DNA of 64,000 bases from JAGTVG01 sp963820995 (lineage in GTDB: Bacteria; Bacteroidota; Bacteroidia; Cytophagales; Cyclobacteriaceae): contig CAWGCL010000015.1 of the NCBI GenBank assembly GCA_963820995.1, positions 1 through 64,000 of the forward strand, in the 5' to 3' direction. Shown piece after piece: positions 39,599 through 49,607 of this stretch (position 1 is its first letter; the number at the start of each line of letters is the position of its first letter). The notes beneath the pieces were generated by a model. That model worked only from the letters and a program-made list of their open reading frames with translations, searched no databases and had not been told where the DNA came from. Both the position numbers and the translations under genes were made by a program.

Positions 39599-40929
39599 TT
39601 TTGGATAACAGGGCACAAACCATAAAAATAAAATATAATAAGCGTGTAGTAAATGCATGGGCATCTTATGACTGGTCAAATTCGGTATATAATCTGATTG
39701 TCACCACCGCAATTTTTCCAATTTATTATAGCGCTACCACCCGTGAAGCTTTTGGTGGAGAGATCATCGACTTTTTTGGGATCTCTATAAGGAATTCGGT
39801 TTTATATACCTATGCTATCTCATTTTCTTTTTTAATAATTGTGATCCTTTCGCCAGTACTATCGGGTATTGCAGATTTCGCGGGAATCAAAAAGAAATTT
39901 ATGCGGGGTTTTACCTACCTGGGTTCTTTGGCTTGTATTGGGCTTTTCTTTTTTAATGGAGAAAATGTAGAGTATGGGATATTATGTGCCGTTCTGGCCA
40001 GTGTCGGGTATGCGGGATCTTTGGTTTTTTATAATGGTTTTTTACCTGAAATATGTCCTTTAAATAAAATGGACAATGTAAGCGCCAGGGGATTTGCCAT
40101 GGGATATGTGGGCAGTGTGATATTATTGATCATCAACCTAGTAATCATAATGAACCCGGGATCTTTTGGTTTTGGGGATGAAACTTCAGCAACAAAGTTC
40201 GGATTTCTCCTGGTTGGAATCTGGTGGGCCGGGTTTGCCCAGATCGCATTCCATTATCTGAAAGACCGTCCGACGGGTAAAAAAGTCACTTCCCGGGTTT
40301 TTGGTCAAGGGATCAATGAACTGAAAATGGTATTCCTGGCATTGATAAAAAGGAAAGTCATGAAACGGTACCTCGCCTCTTTCTTTTTTTACAGTATGGG
40401 TGTGCAGACGGTCCTGTTGCTGGCACCCTTGTTTGCGGAGGCCGAGATCGGAATGGGTGCGGATGAAATGATCATGGTGGTTTTAATCCTCCAGATACTG
40501 GCCATAGGAGGCGCCTATCTGTTTGCCGTAGTAGCCAAGAACCTGGGAAATAGCTTTTCCATCAGCACCATGCTGATCATCTGGGTGATTATTTGTGTTT
40601 CGGGTTATTTCCTAAAAGAAAAGGTATCATTTTATATACTGGCCGGCATGCTGGGCTTTGCCATGGGGGGCATACAGGCGATATCCCGGTCTACCTACTC
40701 TAAATTGATCCCTGCTGATTCAAAGGTAACGGCATCCTATTTCAGCCTGTACGATGTAACAGAAAAAATAGCCATCGTGATTGGTACGTTTTCCTATGGC
40801 TTGATCGACCAGGTGACTGGAAGTATGCGAAACAGCATGGTTTTTATGGCCATTTTCTTCCTGACCGGTTTTGTTTTACTTCAGACGGCCAATCTTAAGA
40901 AATCAATTAGATTGTCAGAAGGCTCTTAA
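39595..40929 (+). CDS. UMF1 (Atg22-like) major facilitator transporter
   Basis: This is a 12-helix major facilitator of about 444 residues. The UMF1/Atg22-like signature is at the N-terminus (NAWASYDWSNSVYNLIVTTAIFP; Atg22-like proteins carry WxxYDWANSA), with later motifs VLSPVLSGIADFAGIKKKF, YNGFLPEI and GGIQAISRSTYSKLIP. It is inferred to be an effluxer of amino acids or small solutes from the inner membrane; the substrate is unknown. The first possible start is TTG at 39595, with another at 39601. No ATG precedes the YDW motif in frame, so the start is uncertain. Confidence 0.85.
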   Translation: MILDNRAQTIKIKYNKRVVNAWASYDWSNSVYNLIVTTAIFPIYYSATTREAFGGEIIDFFGISIRNSVLYTYAISFSFLIIVILSPVLSGIADFAGIKKKFMRGFTYLGSLACIGLFFFNGENVEYGILCAVLASVGYAGSLVFYNGFLPEICPLNKMDNVSARGFAMGYVGSVILLIINLVIIMNPGSFGFGDETSATKFGFLLVGIWWAGFAQIAFHYLKDRPTGKKVTSRVFGQGINELKMVFLALIKRKVMKRYLASFFFYSMGVQTVLLLAPLFAEAEIGMGADEMIMVVLILQILAIGGAYLFAVVAKNLGNSFSISTMLIIWVIICVSGYFLKEKVSFYILAGMLGFAMGGIQAISRSTYSKLIPADSKVTASYFSLYDVTEKIAIVIGTFSYGLIDQVTGSMRNSMVFMAIFFLTGFVLLQTANLKKSIRLSEGS

Positions 40930-41022
40930 TTGGGATGTCATAATTCTGATGTCTCATGGTTTGATTATAGGGGCAAATTTAAAGGAGGTCAACGAAATGA
41001 TATTTTAGTCAGACTATTAAGA

Positions 41023-42255
41023 TCAATAAAAGAATAAGTAACTGACTCCGATGGCCGCTATTATCCCGGCAAGATCCGCGATCAATCCACAGGTTACCGC
41101 ATAGCGGCTGTTCCTGATATTCACCGCTCCGAAATACACAGCCAGGACATAAAACGTAGTTTCAGTTGAACCCTGCATAACCGAGGCAAGCCGGCCAACA
41201 AAAGAATCGGCACCATATGTATTCATTGCATCAATCATCATTCCCCGCGCCCCAGAACCGCTTAGTGGTTTCATAAAAGCAGTGGGTAAAGCAGGAGTGA
41301 AATCTGTATTAAAACCCATCCATCCTACCACACTCGAAATTCCATCCACCATGTAACCAAGAGCGCCAGAGGTGCGAAATAGTCCAATGCCAACCAGCAT
41401 AGCTACCAGGTAAGGAATAATGGTAACTGCTACTTTAAAACCGTCTTTTGCACCTTCAATAAAAGCTTCGTAGACATTCACTTTCTTGCGCATGGCCAAA
41501 ACGATAAAATATACAATAACCGTAAACAACAGCAAATTTCCAGCAGTTGAGGATATTGCATTGATTGATTCTTTATCGATTGTTGAGAAATAAGCTATAA
41601 TACCAGCGATTATAACACAAATGCTGCCCAGGTATAACAAAATCGTTTTATCAAATAAATTGATCTTCTGGAAAATAGAAACTGAAATCAGCCCAGCCAG
41701 GGATGAAAAAAAAGTGGCTATCAAAATGGGAATAAAAACGTCCGACGGATCCTGAGCTCCCAGCTGACTCCTGTATAGCATTATCGTTATGGGCAAAATC
41801 GTAAGGCTTGAAGTATTCAGCACCAGGAACATGATCTGAGCATTGGAGGCGGTATCTTTATTTGGATTCAATTCCTGCATGCTTTCCATAGCCTTCAATC
41901 CAAGAGGAGTGGCCGCATTATCCAGGCCCAGCATATTGGCGGAAATATTCATGATCATCGGGCCAATCGAAGGATGATTTTCTGGAATTCCAGGAAATAG
42001 TTTGCGCAAAAACGGTCCCAAATACCTGTAAAAGACCTTTACAATCCCGCCTTTTTCACCAATTTTCATTATACCTGACCATAATGCCAACACTCCAGTT
42101 AAACCTAAGGCCAGCTCAAAGGCCATTTTGGCTGTTTCATAGGTATTGGTCATCAGGGCAGGAAAAATTTCAGCATCTCCCAGGAAGATCAGCCGGATCA
42201 ATGCAATAACAAAGGCAATCAGAAAAAAAGATATCCAGATGTAATTAAGTACCAT
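41023..42255 (-). CDS. SpmA/SpmB fusion, nucleoside recognition (Gate) domain membrane protein
   Basis: This 410-residue polytopic protein fuses two Gate (nucleoside-recognition) domains. The first is like SpmA (GVLALWSGIMKIGEKGGIV, NMLGLDNAATPLGLKAME). The second is like SpmB (VAMLVGIGLFRTSGALG, FMKPLSGSGARGMM, GSTETTFYVLAVYFG). In spore formers the separate proteins affect spore core dehydration. In non-sporulating Bacteroidota the fused protein is common and its transport role is unknown. It is intact and convergent with the UMF1 gene. Confidence 0.9.
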   Translation of the reverse strand: MVLNYIWISFFLIAFVIALIRLIFLGDAEIFPALMTNTYETAKMAFELALGLTGVLALWSGIMKIGEKGGIVKVFYRYLGPFLRKLFPGIPENHPSIGPMIMNISANMLGLDNAATPLGLKAMESMQELNPNKDTASNAQIMFLVLNTSSLTILPITIMLYRSQLGAQDPSDVFIPILIATFFSSLAGLISVSIFQKINLFDKTILLYLGSICVIIAGIIAYFSTIDKESINAISSTAGNLLLFTVIVYFIVLAMRKKVNVYEAFIEGAKDGFKVAVTIIPYLVAMLVGIGLFRTSGALGYMVDGISSVVGWMGFNTDFTPALPTAFMKPLSGSGARGMMIDAMNTYGADSFVGRLASVMQGSTETTFYVLAVYFGAVNIRNSRYAVTCGLIADLAGIIAAIGVSYLFFY

Positions 42256-42549
42256 ATTCCATAATTAAAGACCTACTACTTAAAATTCGCAATCGTAAAA
42301 ATCGCCTTGGCAAGTTAATAATTTTCTTGTTAACAATTAGGGCATGAATATAACATGCTGATCCTGTGCCTTTTACACGCCTCTCCGGGACGCCCCCCCT
42401 GTTCCCTGTATTACGGCTTATCAGGTCGTAAAACTGCCTTAAAACAAAATCAAAAATTTTTTTTCTGCTTTTGTAACCTTCCTATTATTCTCCATTTCGT
42501 GTATAGAAGTGATTAAAAAATAAATTTTTAACCTAAAAAATTGTACATC
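42256..42549. other. Gene-free region before the mobile DNA
   Basis: No gene is visible. The stretch 42372-42410 is much richer in C and G (a C7 run near 42394) than its AT-rich surroundings, so it may be a transition into acquired DNA. No tRNA or clear att sequence was found. Confidence 0.3.
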
Positions 42550-43083
42550 ATGATACGTAGAAAATTACCGGCAAAACTTGTAAGACAAGAAAACAGAAAA
42601 AGTAGATTCGGCGCAAATGTTATTGCAGATGTTGAACGCCAAAAGAGAATAGATGCTAATGAAAATAGTGCAGCTAAGCTCAAAAGGCAAGAAAAGAAAA
42701 TCACACTTGACGAAATACTGGAGGATACGTCCAACACTGACAAAAGAAGGTTACTAGAAAATGCCACGGATATTCAAACCCACCTCATCAACATAAAGAA
42801 GGATTCTTTCAATATTGGTAAACTTTTACATGAGGCAAAGCAGATAGGGCCACATGGGAAATTTATGGAATGGATCAAATAATACTTTAAGGATGATCTA
42901 CCGTACAGCACTGCGAACTTTTATATGAAAATCTATGAAACATTTCAGGATGACCCTGGCTCGGTGAAAAACATTCCTACAAAATATCTGCAAATGGTCA
43001 CCCAAAAGGAGTTCGTATTTATCAGAAAATTGAAATCCCCATCGGATCATTTACTGTTATTAGGAGAACTTTTCGTATATTAA
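42550..43083 (+). pseudogene. DUF3102 domain protein with an internal stop
   Basis: From the ATG at 42550 the frame encodes a charged N-terminus, then the DUF3102 motif FNIGKLLHEAKQIGPHGKFM. It meets TAA just after EWIK (42880-42882) and continues in the same frame with YFKDDLPYSTANFYMKIYET to 43083. The match resumes without a gap, so the TAA is a point nonsense change. DUF3102 proteins occur on phages and integrative elements and are thought to be DNA-binding or regulatory; this is family knowledge, not shown here. Confidence 0.6.
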
Positions 43084-43131
43084 GTTATTAAGGTTGCATC
43101 TTAATATATTATCACCATAAATTATATAAAA

Positions 43132-44088
43132 ATGAATAAAAGTAATTCCAACATTTCTGATTTCGGACGCAGGGAATTCCTGTCGAAGGTTACTTTTACG
43201 ACAGCATTAGGCCTTCTGGGGACCTCAGGAAGTATGGGTGCATATTCTGAGAAGAATAGCTATTCTCCTGATCAATCGTTAACAACTATGCCATCAATAA
43301 TGCTGGGTCAACACCGGATAAGCCGACTTATTTGCGGATCCAATCCATTCCTCGGTTATTCCTACCTCGGGCAACACACTGATAGGCAGATGAAGGATTA
43401 TTATACACCGGAACGTGTTGTGGAATTGCTTCTGAAATGCGAAAAGGCGGGAATATCTGCTCACCAGACTTCATCAAGACACGATTACATAAAAATGCTA
43501 CGTGAACGCGGGTCAAAAATAAAGGTATTCACTCTTACTTCAAGTCGTGAAAATATAGATTCAGATATCGATAATGCCAGTCCGATTGCCCTTGTTCATC
43601 ATGGCGGCGTTACTGACCGCTTATTCGCAGAAGGTAGATCAGATGTTGTTCATGACTACGTCAAGGCTGTAAAAGACAGAGGCATTATGGCAGGGGTTTC
43701 TGCTCATAATCCCGATGTTATAAAAAAGATCGCAGATGACGGGTGGGAAGTCGATTTCTTCATGACATGTTTCTATTACCTGACACGAAAAATGGATAAG
43801 CCGGAAACGCTTCCAACTCTTCCTGTAGGCGCCTATCAATTCCTTAGGGATGATCCTAAAGTTATGACATCGGTTATCAGGCAGGTTAAACAACCATGTC
43901 TTGCATTTAAAATTCTTGGTGCTGGCAGGCTCTGCTCAAGTCAGGAAGACGTAATAGGTGCATTCAAATTTGCATTTGAGAATATTAAGCCGACTGATGG
44001 AATTATTGTAGGTATGTTTCCATGGTACTTTGATGAAGTCAGCACAAACTCACAATATACTATGGATTATGGCTCTCAATTGATGTAA
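43132..44088 (+). CDS. Tat-exported protein, TIM-barrel-like, function unknown
   Basis: This 318-residue protein has a twin-arginine signal (DFGRREFLSKVTFTTALGLLG). The mature part begins IMLGQHRISRLICGSNPFLGYS, which recalls the first strand of aldo/keto-reductase-like barrels (RxSRLxxGxxP). It then has alternating strands and helices (VFTLTSSRENIDSDID, ALVHHGGVTDRLF, GIMAGVSAHNPDVIKKI, CLAFKILGAGRLC). The Asp-Tyr-Lys-His tetrad of true aldo/keto reductases is not visible. It is intact, unlike its neighbours, and may be cargo or a chromosomal gene next to the element. Confidence 0.6.
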   Translation: MNKSNSNISDFGRREFLSKVTFTTALGLLGTSGSMGAYSEKNSYSPDQSLTTMPSIMLGQHRISRLICGSNPFLGYSYLGQHTDRQMKDYYTPERVVELLLKCEKAGISAHQTSSRHDYIKMLRERGSKIKVFTLTSSRENIDSDIDNASPIALVHHGGVTDRLFAEGRSDVVHDYVKAVKDRGIMAGVSAHNPDVIKKIADDGWEVDFFMTCFYYLTRKMDKPETLPTLPVGAYQFLRDDPKVMTSVIRQVKQPCLAFKILGAGRLCSSQEDVIGAFKFAFENIKPTDGIIVGMFPWYFDEVSTNSQYTMDYGSQLM

Positions 44089-44415
44089 ATATATTGAAAT
44101 AAATTACTTAAAAGTCATTGTTACTCGTTTGATACTCTTCAATCTGATGAACGAACAACATAAAGTTTATAGCCAGCTGATTTATAACACATTAACCACG
44201 AAAAACATGTCTGAAACCAGAACATTCAAATGTTTCACCCTGTAATAATATATATGTTTTCATGAACACTATATGTTTATTTTTGCTTATATTTACCTAA
44301 TAAATGCTGTTTTTGAAATAATATCAAGTTCGTTTAATAATGAATAAAAAGACACATTTTAAAAGCATAAAGTCACTTTGTGGCTTGAATCTTACATTCA
44401 GTAAATATTAAAATT
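44089..44415. other. Intergenic region left of the integrase
   Basis: These 327 AT-rich bases hold no gene. A left attachment site would be expected here. I could not identify a direct repeat shared with the region right of 54472 beyond a 7-base CACCCTG. Confidence 0.25.
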
Positions 44416-45617
44416 ATGGCAAAGATAGGTTTTCATGTTGGATCGATGCTTCGGGAAAAGAAAGATCCTAATAAAGAAGTGCCAGTATATTTAACTGTAC
44501 ACATTGATGGCAAAAGAATAGTACGGCAATATATCCCTTTTAAGGTAAAGCCTAAAGATTATGATAAGGGAGAAATAAAAGACCCTTATTACAATGATTT
44601 TTTGCAGGATTATATATCTGCGCTTCGTAAACGGATGCTGAAATAACAATGATGAAAAGGGCCATTATCCAACTAAGGAAGAAATAATACTTTACTTAGA
44701 AGGTGTATTTTCTGGAAAGCATAAAGAAGCTCCTGAATTTAAAAAGGATTACACCAATATTTTTATAAAAGATAATACTGTTAGGACCTTCATCGATAAG
44801 CGGCCGTAAATCCTTTCTGTCTAACCTGGAAAAATACTGTGAACATACCGACCAGATACTTACCTATTCAACTATTCAGAACGGATTTATAAAAGGCTTT
44901 ATAAAATACCTTCGGGAAGAAAGGAATTTAAGAGAATCCAGTATTGAAACAAGGTTAAGAACATTAAAGGCATTTATGAGGGAAGCTAAAGAGCAGGAAA
45001 AGCACAATATTGATATCGATAAGTTCCCAAAGTTTGTGCCATCATCTAATATAGATGTAGAAAGGCAGAAGGAAGATGAACTAAGGTATATCACAATAGA
45101 TCATGAAGATATGCTGAAAATTAGGGATTTAGAACTTACTGGCAGACTTGCACAAACAAGGGATATTGCCTTGATTTTATATACTTATGCTTTGCGTATA
45201 AGCGATGCAAAAAAGATCAATACAGGCAATTTAAATAAGCAGAAAACGCACTTTTTATATACACAGACTAAAACCTCAAAAGGTCAGCCCAGGGAAAAGG
45301 AAATGAAGGTGCCTGTTAAGAATAAGTTCCTGCCAAACATATTAGAACTGCTGGATAAATATGGTGGATCTCCCCCTGATCTGGCTCTGGTAGACTTGAA
45401 TACAGACCTTAGAATTATAGGGGCTATGATTAATAAAAAGTATGTAAAAATAGCATCACATACCTTTAGAAGATCAAGAATTACTAACATGCTGTATGAA
45501 GGCATTTCTAGGGAATCTATTATTATTCTCAGCGGACATAAAGATTTTTCAAGCCTTGAATTATATGTAAAGAAGGAATCCAGAACATTCAGGAATCAAA
45601 TGGAGGAGGCATTGTAA
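44416..45617 (+). pseudogene. int: Tyrosine recombinase (integrase), two frameshifts
   Basis: Reading through two +1 shifts (AAA 44641-44643 and CC 44804-44805) gives an integrase of about 400 residues. It has an N-terminal arm/SAM-like part (KIGFHVGSMLREKKD; YLTVHIDGKRIVRQY), a core-binding region (FLSNLEKYCEHTDQIL, FIKGFIKYLREER) and a catalytic domain with Arg in YTYALRISDAKK, HTFRRSRITNML (HxxR), LSGHKDFSSLE (His) and the nucleophile Tyr in LELYVKKE. It is of Bacteroidota conjugative/phage integrase type. The catalytic part is open as 44976-45617. Its stop overlaps the next start (TAATG). Confidence 0.82.
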
Positions 45618-46144
45618 TGAAAAAGAAACTAACGGGAGCATTCGTAACAGTTATTAAGCCTGAAGATAGCAGGGATTATATAATAAGGCTCCTTCATAAT
45701 CAGCAAAGATTAACCTATCAAAAGGAACTGGAAATTGAAGAACTTAAAAAGGAAATTATAGCTTTAGGAAGAAAAGCTATCAAGGTAAGACAAAGAAAGG
45801 CTTCTTATATGAATCCTGAAATTCTGCATAAAGCATTGAACATATTAGAGTTGGAAAGAAAGATAGAAAAAGCTTCAACATCTGAAGGTTTTGATAATAA
45901 TGGTAAACTTGTTTACAAAGTTCAATATTATAGATTAAAAGGAACCAAACTTTTTATAAACAGATTCTTTCGACAATTAAGTAAAACACTAGAGCCAATA
46001 GAAACTAGCTGGCAACCAAATTGGAACGCAATTAATTCATTAATCAACCACGAAGGAAATCCAATACAAGATTCAAAACAAAAAACTTTCTCGCCTAAAG
46101 AGAAAAACTACATAAAACACCTTGTAAAAAAAGTTTTAGAATAA
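45617..46144 (+). CDS. Basic coiled-coil protein of the element, unknown function
   Basis: This 175-residue, strongly basic protein starts at an ATG overlapping the integrase stop by one base, so it is translationally coupled. An N-terminal helical stretch (LLHNQQRLTYQKELEIEELK) precedes KVQYYRLKGTKLFINRFFRQ and a Lys-rich C-terminus (SPKEKNYIKHLVKKVLE). No family recognised. Coupling to int suggests a role in integration/excision or DNA binding, which is inference only. Confidence 0.6.
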   Translation: MKKKLTGAFVTVIKPEDSRDYIIRLLHNQQRLTYQKELEIEELKKEIIALGRKAIKVRQRKASYMNPEILHKALNILELERKIEKASTSEGFDNNGKLVYKVQYYRLKGTKLFINRFFRQLSKTLEPIETSWQPNWNAINSLINHEGNPIQDSKQKTFSPKEKNYIKHLVKKVLE

Positions 46145-46195
46145 CTGCATACCCAAGTAGTTACGATTGCATAGTGCCACGTTATTTGTGGTATT

Positions 46196-46384
46196 ATGAA
46201 AGATATTCCAAAAGATTCAAAAATTCTTATTCAATTATCTGCAAGAGATTTAGGGCTTGCTATTGAAAAAGTTGCATCTGAAACAGCTGAAAATATTATT
46301 GGCTGGCAAAGGATTGATAAGGAAAACGACCGCCTCAAAAAAGAACTTCAAAAGTTAAAATCAAAGAAAAATGAACAATGTTAG
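46196..46384 (+). CDS. Small helical protein of the element
   Basis: This 62-residue protein begins MKDIPKDSKILIQLSARDLG and ends in a charged coiled coil (DKENDRLKKELQKLKSKKNE). It overlaps the next gene by 14 bases. The opening resembles the N-terminal segment often found before HTH domains of excisionase-like proteins in Bacteroidota elements. Unknown function. Confidence 0.5.
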   Translation: MKDIPKDSKILIQLSARDLGLAIEKVASETAENIIGWQRIDKENDRLKKELQKLKSKKNEQC

Positions 46385-46655
46385 TCTACATGAAGCCATT
46401 GAACGCAACAGGGAAGAAAGGATAAGATTTATTATCCGTGAAGAACTCAGGGAGGCTATTAGTGAAATTAAAAGCCAACCTCAGAAAGAAGAATATTATA
46501 ATAAAAAAGATGCTTGTGAGGTATTGGGTTATGGCAGGACAAAAGGGAGTTCCCTTCTTGATAAATGGGAAAAGGAAAATAAAATTTTCCCAGTTGGCGA
46601 AGGCCGCGCTAAACGATACCGATTAAGTGAACTGCTAAAATTAGGTAAAAAGTAA
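46371..46655 (+). CDS. Excisionase-like helix-turn-helix protein
   Basis: This 94-residue protein has an N-terminal helix (LHEAIERNREERIRFIIREE) and a MerR/excisionase-type HTH (YYNKKDACEVLGYGRTKGSS, LLDKWEKENKIFPVGEGRAKRYRLSEL), the pattern of helix_turn_helix proteins that act as excisionases or regulators in Bacteroidota elements. It overlaps the preceding small gene and is followed by a hairpin. Confidence 0.7.
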   Translation: MNNVSLHEAIERNREERIRFIIREELREAISEIKSQPQKEEYYNKKDACEVLGYGRTKGSSLLDKWEKENKIFPVGEGRAKRYRLSELLKLGKK

Positions 46656-46686
46656 AAGCCTGAGAGGTTCGGATCTTCCCAGGCTT
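46656..46686 (+). terminator. Hairpin after the HTH gene, probable terminator
   Basis: AAGCCTG (46656-46662) pairs with CAGGCTT (46680-46686) around a 17-base loop, followed by an A/T-rich stretch without a clean T-run. It starts at the gene's stop codon region. Confidence 0.5.
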
Positions 46687-46756
46687 ATTAAAATTTTAAA
46701 TGCATGATACCAAATATACAAAATTATTTCCTTGATGCACTTTCGGGTATAAAAAT

Positions 46757-46791
46757 AGAAGCCCCGGCAAAGAGGCTTCTAAAAGCGGGGC
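46757..46791 (+). promoter_or_regulatory. Two mutually exclusive hairpins before the replication gene
   Basis: AGAAGCC (46757-46763) can pair with GGCTTCT (46774-46780), while GCCCCG (46761-46766), which shares GCC with the first arm, can pair with CGGGGC (46786-46791). Only one can form at a time. It lies 45 bases before the next ATG; a leader/attenuator or antisense-target role is possible. Confidence 0.4.
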
Positions 46792-46835
46792 ACTTAATTT
46801 CATTAAATACCTATTTATAGATAAATACTAATATC

Positions 46836-47018
46836 ATGAACAATTTAATCAATTTTTACTTCAAACAAAACATCTTCGAGGTCTTAGAGCTAAAAAAAAT
46901 AGCAGATGATCTGTTTGATACCTCAAAGCCCTGGTCCCAACCCTGGAAAGTAGCCGTTCGGCATATACTTGTTTTAACCGTGTACCTCGAAATTTGGAGA
47001 GAGCAAAATTCAAACTGA
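46836..47018 (+). CDS. Short reading frame of uncertain status
   Basis: This 60-residue frame starts at an ATG 45 bases after the double hairpin (MNNLINFYFKQNIFEVLELK) and ends just before the primase start. A parallel frame (ending NRVPRNLERAKF) runs into the primase gene, so the real arrangement may be disturbed by an indel. It is unrecognised and could be a leader peptide or a broken 5' part of the primase gene. Confidence 0.3.
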   Translation: MNNLINFYFKQNIFEVLELKKIADDLFDTSKPWSQPWKVAVRHILVLTVYLEIWREQNSN

Positions 47019-47020
47019 TA

Positions 47021-49056
47021 ATGAATAATAACGGCAAACCAACTGAATTTTCATTCATACCATTAAATAGAAATAAAGTTCCAGTAATACCTAAATTGGA
47101 ACCCTGGTTCAAAGAATTAACCCCTGAGGATCTATGGAAGCCGCACGTTGAGGCAGGAGGTAATTTAGGCATCGTTACAGGCCACGAATTATACAACCTT
47201 GAGGTAATAGATGTTGACTGCAAATATGATCTTACAGGCGATTTATGGACCAATTTAAAGGCAAAAATACCAAAGGATCTATTCAGTAAATTAGCTATTC
47301 AACAAACAGTAAAAAAAGGCTATCATTTATTTTACTTCAGACAGTCCAGGCCAACCACAAATAGAGTTCTTGCTAAAAGAGAAAACCACACCAGGAAGAG
47401 CAAGACCAAAAACCCTAAGGAGAATTTTCACCCTTTGATAGAGACGAGGGGAACGAGGCGGATATGTTGCAGTTTTCCCGTCAAAAGGCTATAAGTGGGT
47501 ACAAAAAGGACCTAAGGCAATTCCGCACATAACCGATTATGAAGCCGACAATTTACTAAGTATATGCAGGGAGTTTAACCAGGTGTTTAAAGATGCTTAT
47601 GTTCCAAAACAAAAGGTATTTGAGGATTATAAAATAAGAGGGTGCTTCTGCCAGAAACCTTATTAACAGAAGCGGGATGGCAAAGTAATTAAAAAAAGTG
47701 GCGAAAAAACGTATTTAAGAAGGCCCGGAAAAAATCAAGGAACAAGCGACCTGGATTGTTGAATGATCAAATACTTTCATTGCTTTACAACGTCTTCAAG
47801 AATTTGAGACTGGCATCAGCTATGACAATGTAGCTATATTCACTCAAATCAATTGTAATGGCAAATACCAGGAAGCCAGGAAGCTATTAGAACAGCAAGA
47901 ATATGGAGAGCCTGTAATTAAAGAGATCAGACCCAATGGCCAGGACAGACCCCCCGTTCAACTTCATGAATTTAACCAGGAAGAACAATTTAAGAAAGAC
48001 CTTTTAAGATTCAAAAAAGACAATGAAGAACTAAAAGATAATGTGGCTTCTGGCATTATTGAAATGGTTCCCTTAATAGAGGTGATCAATGACGAACCGG
48101 TTGTATTTGATGGCAATCTTACAGGCATCCAGGGCAATTATGGAGCAGGTAAATCAAGGTTTGCACAGGCCATAGGATCCTTAATACTAAAGAATGATAA
48201 GGATTTAATCATTTCAGGAATGCGGGTAAATAAAATGGCATTCAACAAGTACGTTTTAATTTATATTGATACCGAAAGAAGCAAGAAAGACCGATTACCC
48301 AAAGCTATCCAGCAAATAAAAAGAAATGCAGGATTTGAACGATGCCAAGAGGTTCAAGGCTTCGAATATGCTACCCTTAGAGGCGTTTCAAGAGTTTCCA
48401 GGCGTAGAGTAGTCCAAAGCTATTTAAGTGATATGAGGCTTAAATATGAAGGTTATAAGCTGTTTTTTGTCCTGGACATAACAACCGACATGGTAAGATC
48501 ATTTAATGATGAAGTGGATTCTATGGCGTTCCTTGACTTTTTAAATGACCTTATCGATGAATATGAATGCACAGGCATTTTTAGTTATCCATGTAAACAG
48601 AGGTGGCAAAGATTCTTTAGGCCATTTAGGGGCTGAACTTGACCGGAAGGTAACCACTAAAATTTCAATAAGAGTCTATTAACGGAGCAGTTGAAGTTTC
48701 AATAAGAAAGAATAATGAAGCGGCAAAGCCCTAGCAGTTATATAATGGTTTATGATGATGAAACAGACGCCTTCCAATATAATTCAATAGCTACACTATC
48801 AAAAGGGGTAAACGAAGAGGTAATGGGAGCCATACATAAGGTTATTAAGGTAGGCGAAAAAATACCCCTGCAATCACTAGCTGAAAAAGTTAAAGATACA
48901 GATACAGATATTAAATACACTGTAAAAACCATTTATGAACACATTGATAAAATGGCTAAAAAAATGGTTCCTGTTTGTAATGAGGAAGGAGAGATAATAG
49001 GCTATCTGCTTAAAGAAGTCGAAAAAGGGAAGGAAAAAGGAATGTGGCATATATAA
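47021..49056 (+). pseudogene. Primase-polymerase fused to AAA/RepA-like helicase, many frameshifts
   Basis: The corrected product has about 680 residues. The N-terminal bifunctional primase-polymerase domain shows WKPHVEAGGNLGIVTGH and LEVIDVDCKYDL (metal Asp pair) and ends YVAVFPSKGYKWVQKGP. The middle segment has EAGW, GEKTYLRRPGKNQGTS and YFHCFTTSSR. The C-terminal RecA/AAA domain has the Walker A motif GIQGNYGAGKSRFAQ, then YVLIYIDTERSKKDRLP and the end LVIHVNRGGKDSLGHL. About nine shifts are needed (47450, 47641, 47680, 47745, 47765, 47813, 48575, 48664, 48725), seven +1 and two -1. An alternative TTG start is 46994. It is probably the element's replication initiator. Non-functional as read. 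Confidence 0.7.
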
Positions 49057-49068
49057 CCCTAATAAAAA

Positions 49069-49545
49069 ATGAACAAGTACGAGAGGTTAAAAGCTAAGAA
49101 CCCGCTATTTGAAAAGTTGGTTGAAAAGTTCGATTTACTTCCAACCGAGAATATAATATTTGTTGATGGATCCTGCATAGGTAATCCAGGACCGGGGGAA
49201 TACCGGGGAGTTATAAATGATCAGGTTGTATTTAATCAAAAATTCAGCTTTCAAACCACGAATAATATTATGGAATTCGTGGCCATTGTTCACGGCCTAG
49301 GATACGCACAGAAACAAGGTTTTAAGGACTTTATTGTCTTTAGTGATAGTCAGACAGCCATAGCCTGGGTAAAGCGCTTAAAATGCAATTCCGGGCTTGA
49401 AAATATAGATCCTGAGCAAAAAGATATTATCCAGAGAGCAGAAAAATATTTAAATGCCAATAGTCATATAATCGAAAAAGTAGAAAAGTGGGATACCAGA
49501 AAAAACGGTGAAATACCTGCTGACTTTGGAAGGAAAAATAAATAA
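49069..49545 (+). CDS. Ribonuclease HI family protein of the element
   Basis: This 158-residue intact RNase H fold has all expected acidic residues: FVDGSCIGNPGPGEYRGV (Asp), TTNNIMEFVAIVHGL (Glu), VFSDSQTAIAWV (Asp) and the end NGEIPADFGRKNK (the last Asp in the usual DYGRK-like context). It degrades RNA in RNA-DNA hybrids. Beside a primase it could remove primers or control R-loops during element replication. It starts 12 bases after the primase stop. Confidence 0.85.
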   Translation: MNKYERLKAKNPLFEKLVEKFDLLPTENIIFVDGSCIGNPGPGEYRGVINDQVVFNQKFSFQTTNNIMEFVAIVHGLGYAQKQGFKDFIVFSDSQTAIAWVKRLKCNSGLENIDPEQKDIIQRAEKYLNANSHIIEKVEKWDTRKNGEIPADFGRKNK

Positions 49546-49607
49546 TTCATATCGTTAAATTAAATGCTTAATCCCCTGCCTTAATTGGTGGTGGGTTATT
49601 TAAGAAT

